Assembly (NCBI GenBank): GCA_036381495.1
Contig: DASVCS010000147.1
Location: forward strand, 7,890-71,889
Origin: DASVCS01 sp036381495
GTDB taxonomy: Bacteria; Gemmatimonadota; Gemmatimonadetes; Longimicrobiales; RSA9
DNA length: 64,000 nt
Direction: 5' to 3'
The stretch's first letter is position 1. Each line of letters begins with the position of its first letter. The position numbers and the translations under genes are program-made. A model generated the notes under the pieces. The model was not told the DNA's origin, did not search any database, and saw only the letters and a list, made by a program, of their open reading frames with translations. Positions 25,626 to 34,275 of the stretch are shown piece by piece.

Positions 25626-26858
25626 TCACGGCGCCACCCCCGCCGTCGCGCCCGCGTGCAGCGCGCGCCCCAGCGTCCGCGCCGCTTCCACGAACCGCGG
25701 ACCCGGGCGGTTGAAGAGGTCGGACTCGACGACGATGATCCGGCCCTCCCGCACGGCGGTCAGTTCTCGCCACCCCGGCAGTGTGCCGAGCCGGGCGGGG
25801 GTGGTCGTGTGCGTCGTGCCGACGGGCAGAACGATGTAGTCAGGGTCGCGGTGGACCAGCGCCTCGAGGCTCACCTGCGGCCACGGCAGCCCCACGTCCG
25901 CGAAGACGTTCCGCGCGCCGGCGGCCGAGATCACTTCGTCGATGAACGTGCCGGGCCCCGTCGTCTGCGGCGGGTCGTGCCAGACGACGTAGAAGACCGT
26001 GGGCCGCCGCGACGAACGGTAGGCGCGCCGCACCGCCTCGAACCCGGCGCGGAGTGTCGCCACCAGGGAATCGGCGCGGTCCGCGAGGCCGACGAGTGCG
26101 CCGAGCCGGCGCGTGGTCGAGAAGATGTCCGCCACGCGCTGCACGTCCGCCACGTAGACGGGAACGCCGAGCGCGTCGAGCCGCGCCACGAGCGTGCGCG
26201 GTCCGACGTCGCGCGGCGCGATGACCAGCTCCGGCCGCAGCGCGAAGACCGCTTCGGCATCAGGACTCGTCGTCGGACCCAGCGAAGGGAGGCGGGCGAG
26301 GCGCGGGTCGGTGTCGTAATCCGTGCGCGTGATCAGGCGGTCCGCCGCGCCCAGCGCGACGAGCAGCTCCGTCGCCGACGGCGAGACCGAGATGATGCGG
26401 CGTACGGGCCGCGCGACGCCGATGGGGCGGCCGGCGTCGTCGACCACGGGGGCGCGAGCGCCGGCACCGGACGACCGGGCATCGACGCTCGAAGAGGGGC
26501 CGGATCGAACGCCGGCACCCGGCGACGCGTCGGAGCGAGCTTCGGCGTCCGACGACCGGGCGGATCGGATGCCCGCATTCGAAGCCGCCCCGGCCCGGCT
26601 CGTCGGCATCCCGGCCGGGCTCGTCGCCGCACCGGCCCGACTCGTCGGTTCCCCGACCCGGTCGGCCGGCGCCGCGGACCCGCCGGCAGTCCGCTCGGCC
26701 GATGGACCGACGCAGCCGGCCGCCGCGGAAACCGCAATGGCTACGACGGCCGCGCACAACACGAGAATCGCGGATCCCCGGCGGCGCGAAAAAACCCGCG
26801 TTTCCGCCGAGGGAAACGCGGGAGGACAGGCGCTCGCGCACAGGAGCCGCATGCTCAT
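25626..26858 (-). CDS. btuF: cobalamin-binding protein BtuF, lipoprotein
   Basis: 410 residues. The signal (SAILVLCAAVVAIAVSAAAGC) ends in a lipobox; a ~100-residue Ala/Ser/Arg-rich linker follows. The class III binding fold runs from RRIISVSPSATELLVALGAADRL, through LRPELVIAPRDVG, to FIDEVISAAGARNVF and GRIIVVESDLFNRPGPRFVEAA. Delivers corrinoid to an inner-membrane BtuCD permease, which is not in this window. ATG 26858 lies inside a hairpin that can hide its GGGAAGGA ribosome site (see the riboswitch). First gene of the operon. Confidence 0.9.
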   Translation of the reverse strand: MSMRLLCASACPPAFPSAETRVFSRRRGSAILVLCAAVVAIAVSAAAGCVGPSAERTAGGSAAPADRVGEPTSRAGAATSPAGMPTSRAGAASNAGIRSARSSDAEARSDASPGAGVRSGPSSSVDARSSGAGARAPVVDDAGRPIGVARPVRRIISVSPSATELLVALGAADRLITRTDYDTDPRLARLPSLGPTTSPDAEAVFALRPELVIAPRDVGPRTLVARLDALGVPVYVADVQRVADIFSTTRRLGALVGLADRADSLVATLRAGFEAVRRAYRSSRRPTVFYVVWHDPPQTTGPGTFIDEVISAAGARNVFADVGLPWPQVSLEALVHRDPDYIVLPVGTTHTTTPARLGTLPGWRELTAVREGRIIVVESDLFNRPGPRFVEAARTLGRALHAGATAGVAP

Positions 26859-26901
26859 CGTCCCGATTCCTTCCCTCGAAGGACCAGTACATCGGGGACG
26901 A
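26858..26901 (-). promoter_or_regulatory. hairpin at the btuF ribosome-binding site (expression platform)
   Basis: On the minus strand, TCGTCCCCGAT just after the aptamer can pair with ATCGGGACGA, which runs into the start codon. The loop holds the GGGAAGGA ribosome site. The first arm overlaps the end of the aptamer, so ligand binding could decide whether this hairpin forms. Confidence 0.55.
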
Positions 26902-27085
26902 ACAGGGCCGGTCTCCTGGCTCGAGGCAGCTTCGCTCGCCTTCCCGGAACGCGTCACGCGCGTTCCAGTGGCCATTGAGCGGGCTACACGGACGGCATCG
27001 CATGGCCGCCCGGCCTCTCACAGTGGCGGGGCCGCGCCGGTCTCACACCGGACTTCCGGTTGGCCCCGTTCGCCTATGTCGCGGG
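26895..27085 (-). promoter_or_regulatory. cobalamin riboswitch
   Basis: Read on the minus strand, the leader of btuF contains the conserved elements in order: a 5' stem with GGCCAACCGGAAGTCCGG, then GGCCCCGCCACTGTGAGAGG, GCCACTGG (complement of 26965-26972), CGGGAAGGCGAGCG, and the B12 box GAGCCAGGAGACCGGCC (complement of 26905-26922). This is the standard AdoCbl-type layout. It should shut the whole uptake and nucleotide-loop operon when B12 is plentiful. Confidence 0.92.
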
Positions 27086-27382
27086 GAGGATAGCACGGGG
27101 AGGTGGGGGGCGCAAGGAGGGGGATGCGTAGCCCGGATCCCGGTGTGCGATCGCGCCTCGGATCGATAGGGTGTGGCGAGGAAGATGAGACGCGCCACCC
27201 CGGGGCGTGCGGCCGCGCGCACGTCGACCGCGTCACCGGCGATCGGACGCGCGAGTGCAGACATCTCCCAAGTGATTGCAAGGTAGTCAGTTACGAACTT
27301 TATTGCGTATCACACATCATAACATTAGCTTTAATTTGCGGCTCGGCGTCTTGAACCGATTTCTCGGATATGGACGGCGAAC
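27086..27382. other. junction between the B12 operon and the lower-GC island
   Basis: About 300 bp without a gene. The right half (about 27270-27345) is markedly AT-richer than anything before it. TTGCAA (27276-27281), a 17-nt spacer and TTTATT (27299-27304) could form a sigma-70-like promoter for the permease at 27383. The left half holds the promoter of the riboswitch operon. Confidence 0.4.
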
Positions 27383-29791
27383 ATGCCTGGGAGCAGCCTC
27401 CCGCGCGCCATACGATCCCTGGCAAGAACCCCCGGGTTCACTGTGGTCGCCGCGCTCTCGATCGGTCTGGGGATCGGCGCCAACACCATCGTCTTCAGCG
27501 CTGCCAGTGCTACGCTTTGGGCGCCTCTACCCTACGCGGCGCCCGAGGAATTGGTCCGAATCTGGTCCACTCTCCCCGCCGAGGGTTTGGAACGCGTCAC
27601 GATATCCTTTCCCAATTTTCGAGACTGGCGCGCGCAGACCGAGACGCTCCAGGGCCTCGCGGCATTCCGGACGCTGAGCTTTGCCCTCACGGGTGGGGAT
27701 CGACCCGAGAGAGTCGAGGGCGTGGCCGCATCGGCGAATCTGTTCCAACTATTGGGTGTGCAGCCGATGCTCGGCCGCGGCTTCGGGCCGGAGGAGGATC
27801 GCCCCGGCGCGAGGCGGGTCGTGGTGTTGAGCCATGCGCTCTGGCAAACGCGCTTTGGCGGGGACCGGTCGGTCATTGGCCGGACCGTGACTCTCGATGG
27901 CGAACGTTACGCGATCATCGGCGTGATGCCACGCGAGTTCGCCTTCCCCGACGCCGACGCGGAGCTCTGGGTTCCCCTGCGGATCGATCCGGCTCGCTGG
28001 CCGCGGAATCAGGGTGGTCTCTCCGTTGTAGGCCGCCTCGCAGAAGGCACGACGGTGGACCAAGCGCGCACGGAAATGACGGCGATCGCGGACGGGTTGG
28101 CCCGAGCGTACCCCGCCGCCAACCGTGGGCGCGGCATCCGGCTCGTTTCCCTGCGCCGTGCGGTCTATGGCCCCGGGTTGCGGCAGGGCCTTGTGGTCCT
28201 CTTCGCGGCCGTCGGCTTCGTGCTCTTGATCGCTTGCGCGAACGTGGCCAACCTGTTGTTCGTCCGCAGTTCGGCGCGCCAGGGTGAGTTCGCGACGTGC
28301 GTCGCGCTCGGCGCCGCTCGGCACCATGTCGCCTGGCCCATCCTCGCCGAGAGTCTCGTGCTCGCCTTGCTGGGCGGCGGCTTGGGCATCGCACTCGCCC
28401 ACGGGGGGACCGTCGCGCTGAATGCCGCTCTATCGGCTGACACGCTCCGCGCCACGCCCATCGAGGTCGACACGAAGGTGCTCGCCTTCACGACCATCCT
28501 CTCGATCCTCTCGGGCGTGCTGTTCGGCGCGGGTCCCGCGCTGCGTGCGTCTCGTACCGATATCGCGGTTCTGCTCAATTCCGGCGAATCGCGTCGATCC
28601 AGCGGCAGGCGGCAGCGGCGGCTTCGCGACCTCCTGGTCGTCCTCCAGATCGGAATCGCGCTATCTCTGCTCACCGGCGCCGGCCTGATGATCCGGACCA
28701 TGACGACGCTCCAGCGCCAGGAGCTGGGATTCGAGCCCGACAACGTGCTGACACTGCGTCTGACCGCGCCATCCGGCACGGCCCAACAGGTGGTCTCCTT
28801 CCATGAACGAGTCCTCGACCAGATTCGCGGGCTTCCCGGTGTGCGGGGCGCCGCCGCAGTGAATACACCGCCGCTTGGAGGACCTCGCAACTGGAGCGAA
28901 GTCGCCATCGAGGGGCGTACCCCGGTCCGGGAGGGCGACCTGCCAAACGTCCGCCTCGTGGTCGTGACGCCGACGTATTTTCGCACGATCGGAATCCCGG
29001 TCATCCGTGGGCGCGCCCTGTCGGAGGAGGACCGTGCCTTGCCACGGCTCGCGGTAATCAGCGAGACAGCCGCGGAGCGCTTCTGGCCGGGCGAGGAGGT
29101 GATCGGCCGCCGGATGCACATCGGACGACACCGTGCCGGAGATCCATGGGAATGGTGGACCATCGTCGGCGTCGTGGGCGATGTTCGCGACAGCGGGGCG
29201 GACGAACCGCCGCAACCCATGGTTTATCTGCCGCTGGCCCAACGACCCGTGCGAGAACTCACGGTGATGATCCGCACGGAGTCGAATCCGGCAGGCATCG
29301 CATCTGCGGCGCGAGAGGCGATTTGGCGGGTCGACCCGAACCTGCCCGTCTACGACGTCCGAACCATGCGCCAGCGCGTGAACGACAGCGTCCGCGGCAC
29401 GCGTATCTTCACCGGCCTGCTCGGCATCTTCGCCTTGGTCGCGTTGCTGCTTACCGCCGTAGGTATTTACGGAGTCATCTCCTACGCCGTCGCCCAACGG
29501 ACCCGCGAGATCGGTATCCGCGCCGCGCTCGGGGCATCGCCGAACAGGATCATCGGCGGCGCCATGGCGGACGCGGCACCGTCGATCGCCATCGGCTTCG
29601 TCATCGGGATCGGCGGAGCGCTCCTTGCCGGGCGTACTCTCCGAGGTCTGCTCTTCGGTGTCGGGCCCACGGATCTCCTCACCCTGAGTCTCGTGGCGCT
29701 ACTACTCGCGTCCGTCGCTGCCGTCGCAACGCTTCTCCCGGTTCGACGTTGCGCGCGTGCGGACCCGATGCTCGCATTACGGATGGAATGA
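27383..29791 (+). CDS. ADOP-type ABC transporter permease (MacB/FtsX fold)
   Basis: 802 residues. Two MacB-FtsX units in one chain: an N-terminal helix (FTVVAALSIGLGIGANTIVFS), a periplasmic core domain (~50-240), three helices (~270-400, including LIACANVANLLFVRSSAR), then a second helix-core-three-helix unit ending FALVALLLTAVGIYGVISYAVAQRTREIGIRAALGA. It lacks the extra N-terminal domain some ADOP proteins have. No ATPase gene is beside it. Lower GC than the B12 genes. It starts the island; whether it exports the RiPP product encoded downstream is open. Confidence 0.88.
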   Translation: MPGSSLPRAIRSLARTPGFTVVAALSIGLGIGANTIVFSAASATLWAPLPYAAPEELVRIWSTLPAEGLERVTISFPNFRDWRAQTETLQGLAAFRTLSFALTGGDRPERVEGVAASANLFQLLGVQPMLGRGFGPEEDRPGARRVVVLSHALWQTRFGGDRSVIGRTVTLDGERYAIIGVMPREFAFPDADAELWVPLRIDPARWPRNQGGLSVVGRLAEGTTVDQARTEMTAIADGLARAYPAANRGRGIRLVSLRRAVYGPGLRQGLVVLFAAVGFVLLIACANVANLLFVRSSARQGEFATCVALGAARHHVAWPILAESLVLALLGGGLGIALAHGGTVALNAALSADTLRATPIEVDTKVLAFTTILSILSGVLFGAGPALRASRTDIAVLLNSGESRRSSGRRQRRLRDLLVVLQIGIALSLLTGAGLMIRTMTTLQRQELGFEPDNVLTLRLTAPSGTAQQVVSFHERVLDQIRGLPGVRGAAAVNTPPLGGPRNWSEVAIEGRTPVREGDLPNVRLVVVTPTYFRTIGIPVIRGRALSEEDRALPRLAVISETAAERFWPGEEVIGRRMHIGRHRAGDPWEWWTIVGVVGDVRDSGADEPPQPMVYLPLAQRPVRELTVMIRTESNPAGIASAAREAIWRVDPNLPVYDVRTMRQRVNDSVRGTRIFTGLLGIFALVALLLTAVGIYGVISYAVAQRTREIGIRAALGASPNRIIGGAMADAAPSIAIGFVIGIGGALLAGRTLRGLLFGVGPTDLLTLSLVALLLASVAAVATLLPVRRCARADPMLALRME

Positions 29792-29812
29792 TCCAAGCAA
29801 GGAGGCGAAGCG

Positions 29813-30723
29813 ATGCCGGACCTTGCGCAAGGGATGGGGACGAACCCCAAGCCGACCGGCTCCGCAGGCATCCGGCAAAAGACACTACATCCTCGATCGG
29901 AGCCCATCGCCGTCCTCGTCTCTCGCAACGCCTATTATCCGAGAATTCTCTCCGCGTGCCCAACCCCTACCAACATGCAGCTAGCAGCGCATTGGGACGA
30001 CTTCGACCGGCTCGCACCGCGCTCGGTGTGCGCGATCGTGGCTCATGAGCGGCTTGATCAGTGGGTCACCCGCGTGCGACGGTTGAGATTCCGATACCCC
30101 TCCTTCCGTTGGTGCTCGTCACGTCATCCGACCCCGCCAACACCAGGCACCTCGCCGCGGTCAACGTGGATGCGGTCATCTGGATACCGGAAATCGAGGA
30201 AGCCCTCTGGCCCGCCATAAGAAGCGCCCGCGTCGCGGGAACGCTGAATGCAATCGCCGCGGCGTTCGACGACTGCGACGATCTTCCACTCCCCCTCCGC
30301 ACGGCACTCGCGGTCGCATGCAGGAGCACACGGCCGGTCCGTTCCGTCGGCCGCCTCGCGCACACCGTCGGCCGCGATCGCTCTTCGCTCTGGCGCCTCT
30401 GGGATCGGCACATCGGTTCCCCGCAGATTCGCCTCACCGACTTTCTCGGTTGGGTCATTCTGCTCCGGTGTGCCAGCCACAAGGCGCCAGGTCGAAAATG
30501 GCTTGCCGTTTGCACGGAACTCGGCACAAATCCGGAACATCTGGGACGCCTCGCGAAGCGACTCATGGGCTGCACGCTCCGTGACCTGACGGTCGGCGGA
30601 CCGGCATTCGTCCTGAGACACTTCGCGCACCACGTCCTCCAGCCCCTGCTCGGGCCGAGGCTGCAACAGATTGCCGCGAACTGCAACACCTTGCTGGTAG
30701 ACGAATCGACGCACGGCCGCTAG
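29813..30723 (+). pseudogene. AraC-like regulator interrupted by a -1 frameshift
   Basis: The N-terminal part starts at ATG 29813 with a strong AAGGAGG and reads in one frame to about 30100; the rest continues in the next frame to 30723. Adding one C to the run CCCC (30097-30100) gives a continuous 303-residue protein. The joined middle reads LRFRYP-LLPLVLVTSSD, a receiver-like or effector-like strand, and the C-terminus has two helix-turn-helices (VGRLAHTVGRDRSSLWRLW and LAVCTELGTNPEHLGRLAKRLMG) spaced as in AraC proteins. Either a sequencing slip, a phase-variable switch or a dead gene. Lies 22 bp after the permease gene and ahead of the RiPP cluster, so is a candidate regulator of it. Confidence 0.7.
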
Positions 30724-30980
30724 GCTGTTCCAAGACACTCGCGTCGGGGAGTCCGCGTTCCCACCTGATCGACTCCGCCGGCGCGTAACGACCGACAACA
30801 TGGCCACGATCCCGAGTCACGCCGTATCGCGGCGATGCGATTCGGGACACTGGCTCGAGCGGCGTCGGAGTCGTGCACGCGAGCCCCAAGCGTGTGGCCA
30901 ACGGCCAGGCCGCTCCGGACCCGCGATGAAGCGCTTCAGCCATCTACCAAGAACGGGGCAGCATCCCGAGTGAGGCGACC

Positions 30981-32441
30981 ATGCCGACACCTACAGATCT
31001 GATGCGCCAATCTCCGCATGACACCGCCGCCGGCCGCCGTTCCGATCTCGTGCAGTTGACGATCAATCGGCCGAGGCCACGGGAATGGGCTCCCTCGCGA
31101 TTCAATGCCCGCGCCAGAAGTTCGGATGGGAGCCTGGTCCTCTGGAACACCTACACCGGCGCCATCACCGCATTCAAGTCATCGGACGCCCCTTTGGTCG
31201 AACGGCTATTGAGCCAGCGCGGCTTCACGGGCGAATTGAGCGGACTCACCAAATACTTGCACGACAGGGGCTTCATCGTTCCTAAGGATAGCGACGAGTA
31301 TCGGCGGTTTCAGCTCACGTTCGGCGAGCAGCACTACCGAACGAACACGCTCCAGTTGATCCTTTTGGCCTCCGAAGACTGCAACTTCCGCTGCACGTAT
31401 TGCTATGAGCGGTTCGCTCGCGGCACGATGCTACCGGAGGTCCGACAAGGTGTGAAGAACCTCATCGCCAAGCGGGCCCCGGGCCTGGCTTCCCTCCAGA
31501 TCAGTTGGTTCGGCGGAGAGCCGCTCTATGGCTGGAACGCCATCGAAGACCTCGCGCCGTTTTGTCTCGATATCGCGCGGCAACACTCGATCACGTATAG
31601 ATCGAGCATGACGACGAATGGTTATCTCCTGACTCCGGACGTGGCCGAGAAGCTTATCCAGTGGGAGGTCCGTTCGTTCCAGATCACTCTCGACGGCCTG
31701 GCCGAAGATCACGATCGCAAGCGGAAAGGGCGAGACGGACGCGGCACTTTTGATGTCATCCTGTCGAATTTAAAGGCACTCCAGCGTCGAAAAGACGAGT
31801 ATTCCGTGTCGCTTCGTGTCAATTTCGACCGGGACAACTATCCGAACCTCGAACGCTTCCTCGATGTGCTGCGCGACGATTTCGCCGGCGATGACCGTTT
31901 CCGTCTGTCACTCCATGCCGTCGGCAAATGGGGCGGACCGAACGACTCCGCATTGGACGTGTGCGGGCGCGACGAGGCGCAGGAAGTTCGTGAGCGAGTT
32001 CACAGTGCGGCAGTCGAGCGGGGCCTATCGGTCCGTCGCGGCGGAGTGAAGGACATCAACAGACCGGGGAAGAGTGTCTGCTATGCCGCTCGTCCATTCA
32101 ATTTCATCGTGGGCGCTGACGGCAAGCTCATGAAATGCACCGTCGCACTGGACACCAAAGACTACAACATCGTGGGCCGTCTCAGCCCCGATGGAGAAAT
32201 GGAACTCGATCTAGACAAACTCGCACTCTGGGTGCAGCCGGCGTTCGAGAACGACACGACGTGCCGAGCGTGCTATTTCGTCCCGGTGTGTCAAGGAATG
32301 CGTTGTCCGCTGATCCGGATCGAGGACAAGCGGCGGCCGTGTCCACCAACGAAGCACCACCTCAAGAGCGAGTTGTTGTCGACCTTGGCCCTGCACAAGG
32401 AGCGGGGACGCCAACTCGTCATCCGCGGAGAGCGCCAGTGA
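30981..32441 (+). CDS. radical SAM/SPASM peptide maturase
   Basis: 486 residues. The N-terminus (~40-105: RFNARARSSDGSLVLWN... GLTKYLHDRGFIV) looks like a small RRE/PqqD-type peptide-binding region. The radical-SAM core has C134-NFR-C138-TY-C141 for the 4Fe-4S/SAM cluster, ISWFGGEPLYGW, MTTNGYLLT and SFQITLDGL. The SPASM tail has Cys at about 366, 386, 428, 431, 437, 441 and 453 for two auxiliary clusters. Relatives form thioether, C-C or epimer modifications on ribosomal peptides. GAGG precedes the ATG; the next gene overlaps its stop (GTGA). Confidence 0.92.
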   Translation: MPTPTDLMRQSPHDTAAGRRSDLVQLTINRPRPREWAPSRFNARARSSDGSLVLWNTYTGAITAFKSSDAPLVERLLSQRGFTGELSGLTKYLHDRGFIVPKDSDEYRRFQLTFGEQHYRTNTLQLILLASEDCNFRCTYCYERFARGTMLPEVRQGVKNLIAKRAPGLASLQISWFGGEPLYGWNAIEDLAPFCLDIARQHSITYRSSMTTNGYLLTPDVAEKLIQWEVRSFQITLDGLAEDHDRKRKGRDGRGTFDVILSNLKALQRRKDEYSVSLRVNFDRDNYPNLERFLDVLRDDFAGDDRFRLSLHAVGKWGGPNDSALDVCGRDEAQEVRERVHSAAVERGLSVRRGGVKDINRPGKSVCYAARPFNFIVGADGKLMKCTVALDTKDYNIVGRLSPDGEMELDLDKLALWVQPAFENDTTCRACYFVPVCQGMRCPLIRIEDKRRPCPPTKHHLKSELLSTLALHKERGRQLVIRGERQ

Positions 32442-33766
32442 CCCCGGCCTCATCATTCGCCGGCAGCGGCGTGGGCGACCCGCGTGCGGCTTCCGATTCG
32501 ATCACTCCAACGACACCCACCGTGGATGTGGAGGATGAACGGAGCCGTGAGTTCTGTACTCTTAACATCCTTTCGGCGTTCGGCAAGGATCTGCCGGTCG
32601 ACGAGATTCACGCACTCGCGCGGGACTGCGTGAGCATCCGAAAGCGGGAGTCGGAGCGATTCAATGCGTGGAACCGCGAGATCTTGGAACGGCTTTCTGC
32701 CGTCGCTGACCCGTCCGAGCGTATGGCGTTGGCGCCCGAACTCGCCCACCTGCTCGGCTGGGATCGCGACATGTTGTCAACCATCCACCAGGGTGGCCGA
32801 GGGTGCATCGTATGCTCCTTTCATTTCGGTGCTTACCGCTATATCCCCGTGGATCTTGCGCTCCTCGGTCTCTCCGTACTCCAGCCCCTGGAAGCGGCGG
32901 TTTTCCGTAACCGCTCGCGAAGGCTCGACGGCGCTGACCCGATCCTGCGGGATCGCCTGCGCGTTGTGGATGTGGAGAGCCGAGGCCGGACTGCCTCCTT
33001 GGCGATGGTTCGTACGCTCCGTCGCGGCGGTGTCGTGGTCGTCTATGTCGACGGCAACACCGGCGCGGACGGCGTCTGGGGCGACAGCGGGCGAGTGTCG
33101 ATCCTGTTCCTCGGGTTCCGCATCCTCGTCAAGAACGGAATCGCTCGGCTGAGCCTCCTCACGGGTGCACCGATTGTACCGATTGTTACGCCCCGTACTG
33201 CAGACGGAGCCGGCCACGTGATATGCGGGGCACCGATATGGCCGGAAGGACGCCGGACCGGACCGGGGGACGAGGCGGCCGTTCGCGAGATAATGGCGGC
33301 CGCCTACCGGTTCCTCGAGATGCACGTACGCAGGCAACCCGAGCAGTGGGAGAGTTGGAGCCACCTGCATCGTTGGCGGGTTCCCTCGAACGTTTCAGGA
33401 CATCCAACCGAAGTCCAGGATCCGAACGCGATCACAGCGGATCTGGAACGCGGCGTGACATTCGTATTGGATCGCCGTCGCGTCGTACGCACCCTGGACC
33501 GAAGCGGAAGACCGGTCTGGGTCGATGCCCACACGTTGCGGAGTATTCGGCCACCCATAGACATGCAAGACATCATGGAGATGCTCTGGGCTCCGTCCGG
33601 GCTGGACTCCGATGCACTCACGGCCACAGCGGATACGCCGACACGACGTGAACGACTCGTCCGCGTACTGGCGGAACTCAAGGCGCGCGGCATGGTCAAG
33701 GCCCGCCATACTCGATCGACCGTATTCGGGGATCACCGATACGGATCCGTAGGCAGGAGATATTGA
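32438..33766 (+). CDS. LpxL/HtrB-like acyltransferase-fold protein with C-terminal RRE-like region
   Basis: 442 residues. Residues ~115-310 match the lysophospholipid/lipid A acyltransferase fold: CSFHFGAYRYIPVDLALLG, VVVYVDGNTGADG, and LFLGFRILVKNGIARLSLLTGAPIVPIV. The catalytic HX4E/D motif is altered: His129 is followed five residues on by Arg134 (HFGAYR), not Glu. The last ~110 residues (VTFVLDRRRVVRTLD... to LVRVLAELKARGMVKA) look like a PqqD-type winged helix, as used to hold RiPP leaders. GTG 32438 overlaps the radical-SAM stop by 4 bp. It may acylate the peptide, or be a non-catalytic scaffold. Confidence 0.72.
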   Translation: MTPASSFAGSGVGDPRAASDSITPTTPTVDVEDERSREFCTLNILSAFGKDLPVDEIHALARDCVSIRKRESERFNAWNREILERLSAVADPSERMALAPELAHLLGWDRDMLSTIHQGGRGCIVCSFHFGAYRYIPVDLALLGLSVLQPLEAAVFRNRSRRLDGADPILRDRLRVVDVESRGRTASLAMVRTLRRGGVVVVYVDGNTGADGVWGDSGRVSILFLGFRILVKNGIARLSLLTGAPIVPIVTPRTADGAGHVICGAPIWPEGRRTGPGDEAAVREIMAAAYRFLEMHVRRQPEQWESWSHLHRWRVPSNVSGHPTEVQDPNAITADLERGVTFVLDRRRVVRTLDRSGRPVWVDAHTLRSIRPPIDMQDIMEMLWAPSGLDSDALTATADTPTRRERLVRVLAELKARGMVKARHTRSTVFGDHRYGSVGRRY

Positions 33767-33925
33767 TCTCGAAAGAGGGGCGAGCGAGTACGGGGTCCGT
33801 TCTCTGCCGGGCAAGGTACACGTGGGACTAGCGCACCGGGGCGTAGGGATCGGCTTTGCCTTTCAAGCGTCTGGAAGCGGCGCAGCCAGCTACGCGCCGA
33901 AGATCACGCAGCCAAGGAGGTTACC

Positions 33926-34123
33926 ATGACGGAAGACAGGAAGGATGCGGCTGTGCCCCTTGGGGATGCGGACGGCGATCAGTCGCTGTTCGACGAATTC
34001 TCCATCGTCGAGCTCGAGGAGCGCCTCGAGTTCATGGGGCTGATTTGTGACGACGATTGTGACGACAACGATACTTGTCCCGAGAACAACATGTGCGAGC
34101 CTAGGCCGCCTACGTTGACGTAA
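33926..34123 (+). CDS. candidate RiPP precursor peptide, acidic four-cysteine core
   Basis: 65 residues with AAGGAGG 6 nt before the ATG, the strongest ribosome site in the cluster. The N-terminal ~38 residues are a leader with the amphipathic stretch FSIVELEERLEFMG, a typical RRE-recognition helix. The tail, from about residue 38, has Cys41, Cys45, Cys51 and Cys57 set in runs of Asp, Asn and Glu, then PRPPTLT. There is no signal peptide. It lies between the acyltransferase-like gene and the membrane protease. I know no described precursor with this spacing (C-x3-C-x5-C-x5-C). Confidence 0.72.
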   Translation: MTEDRKDAAVPLGDADGDQSLFDEFSIVELEERLEFMGLICDDDCDDNDTCPENNMCEPRPPTLT

Positions 34124-34138
34124 ACACTCGGTAGGCGG
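34106..34138 (+). terminator. stem-loop over the precursor stop codon
   Basis: CCGCCTAC (34106-34113) pairs with GTAGGCGG (34131-34138) around a 17-nt loop that contains the TAA. No T tract follows. It could stabilise or partly end the precursor message, raising precursor over enzyme levels, as happens in other RiPP operons. Confidence 0.4.
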
Positions 34139-34275
34139 TGAATCGGCGTGCGCCGCTTCCAGAGCTTTCAGACGCCCCTTCCCGCGCCGCCAGACCAACG
34201 GTCAACCGGGGATGCCGCTGCTGATTCTTGGCGCAGGCGAAGGGAGACCATTACGTTGCGCTCTACTAGACGCAC

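Noticed and set aside
22828..25839. 1003-residue plus-strand open frame opposite btuB
   Set aside because: Same reason: composition of an antisense frame, and btuB on the other strand has clear plug and barrel sequence.
27383..29791. ADOP permease as the dedicated exporter of the RiPP
   Set aside because: ADOP permeases are abundant and usually unlinked to peptides in such genomes, no ATPase is beside it and the regulator gene lies between; kept as an open possibility only.
30799..30975. 58-codon open frame (MATIPSHAVSRR...) just before the radical-SAM gene as a second precursor
   Set aside because: No ribosome-binding site, Arg-rich composition and no leader-like helix or core pattern.
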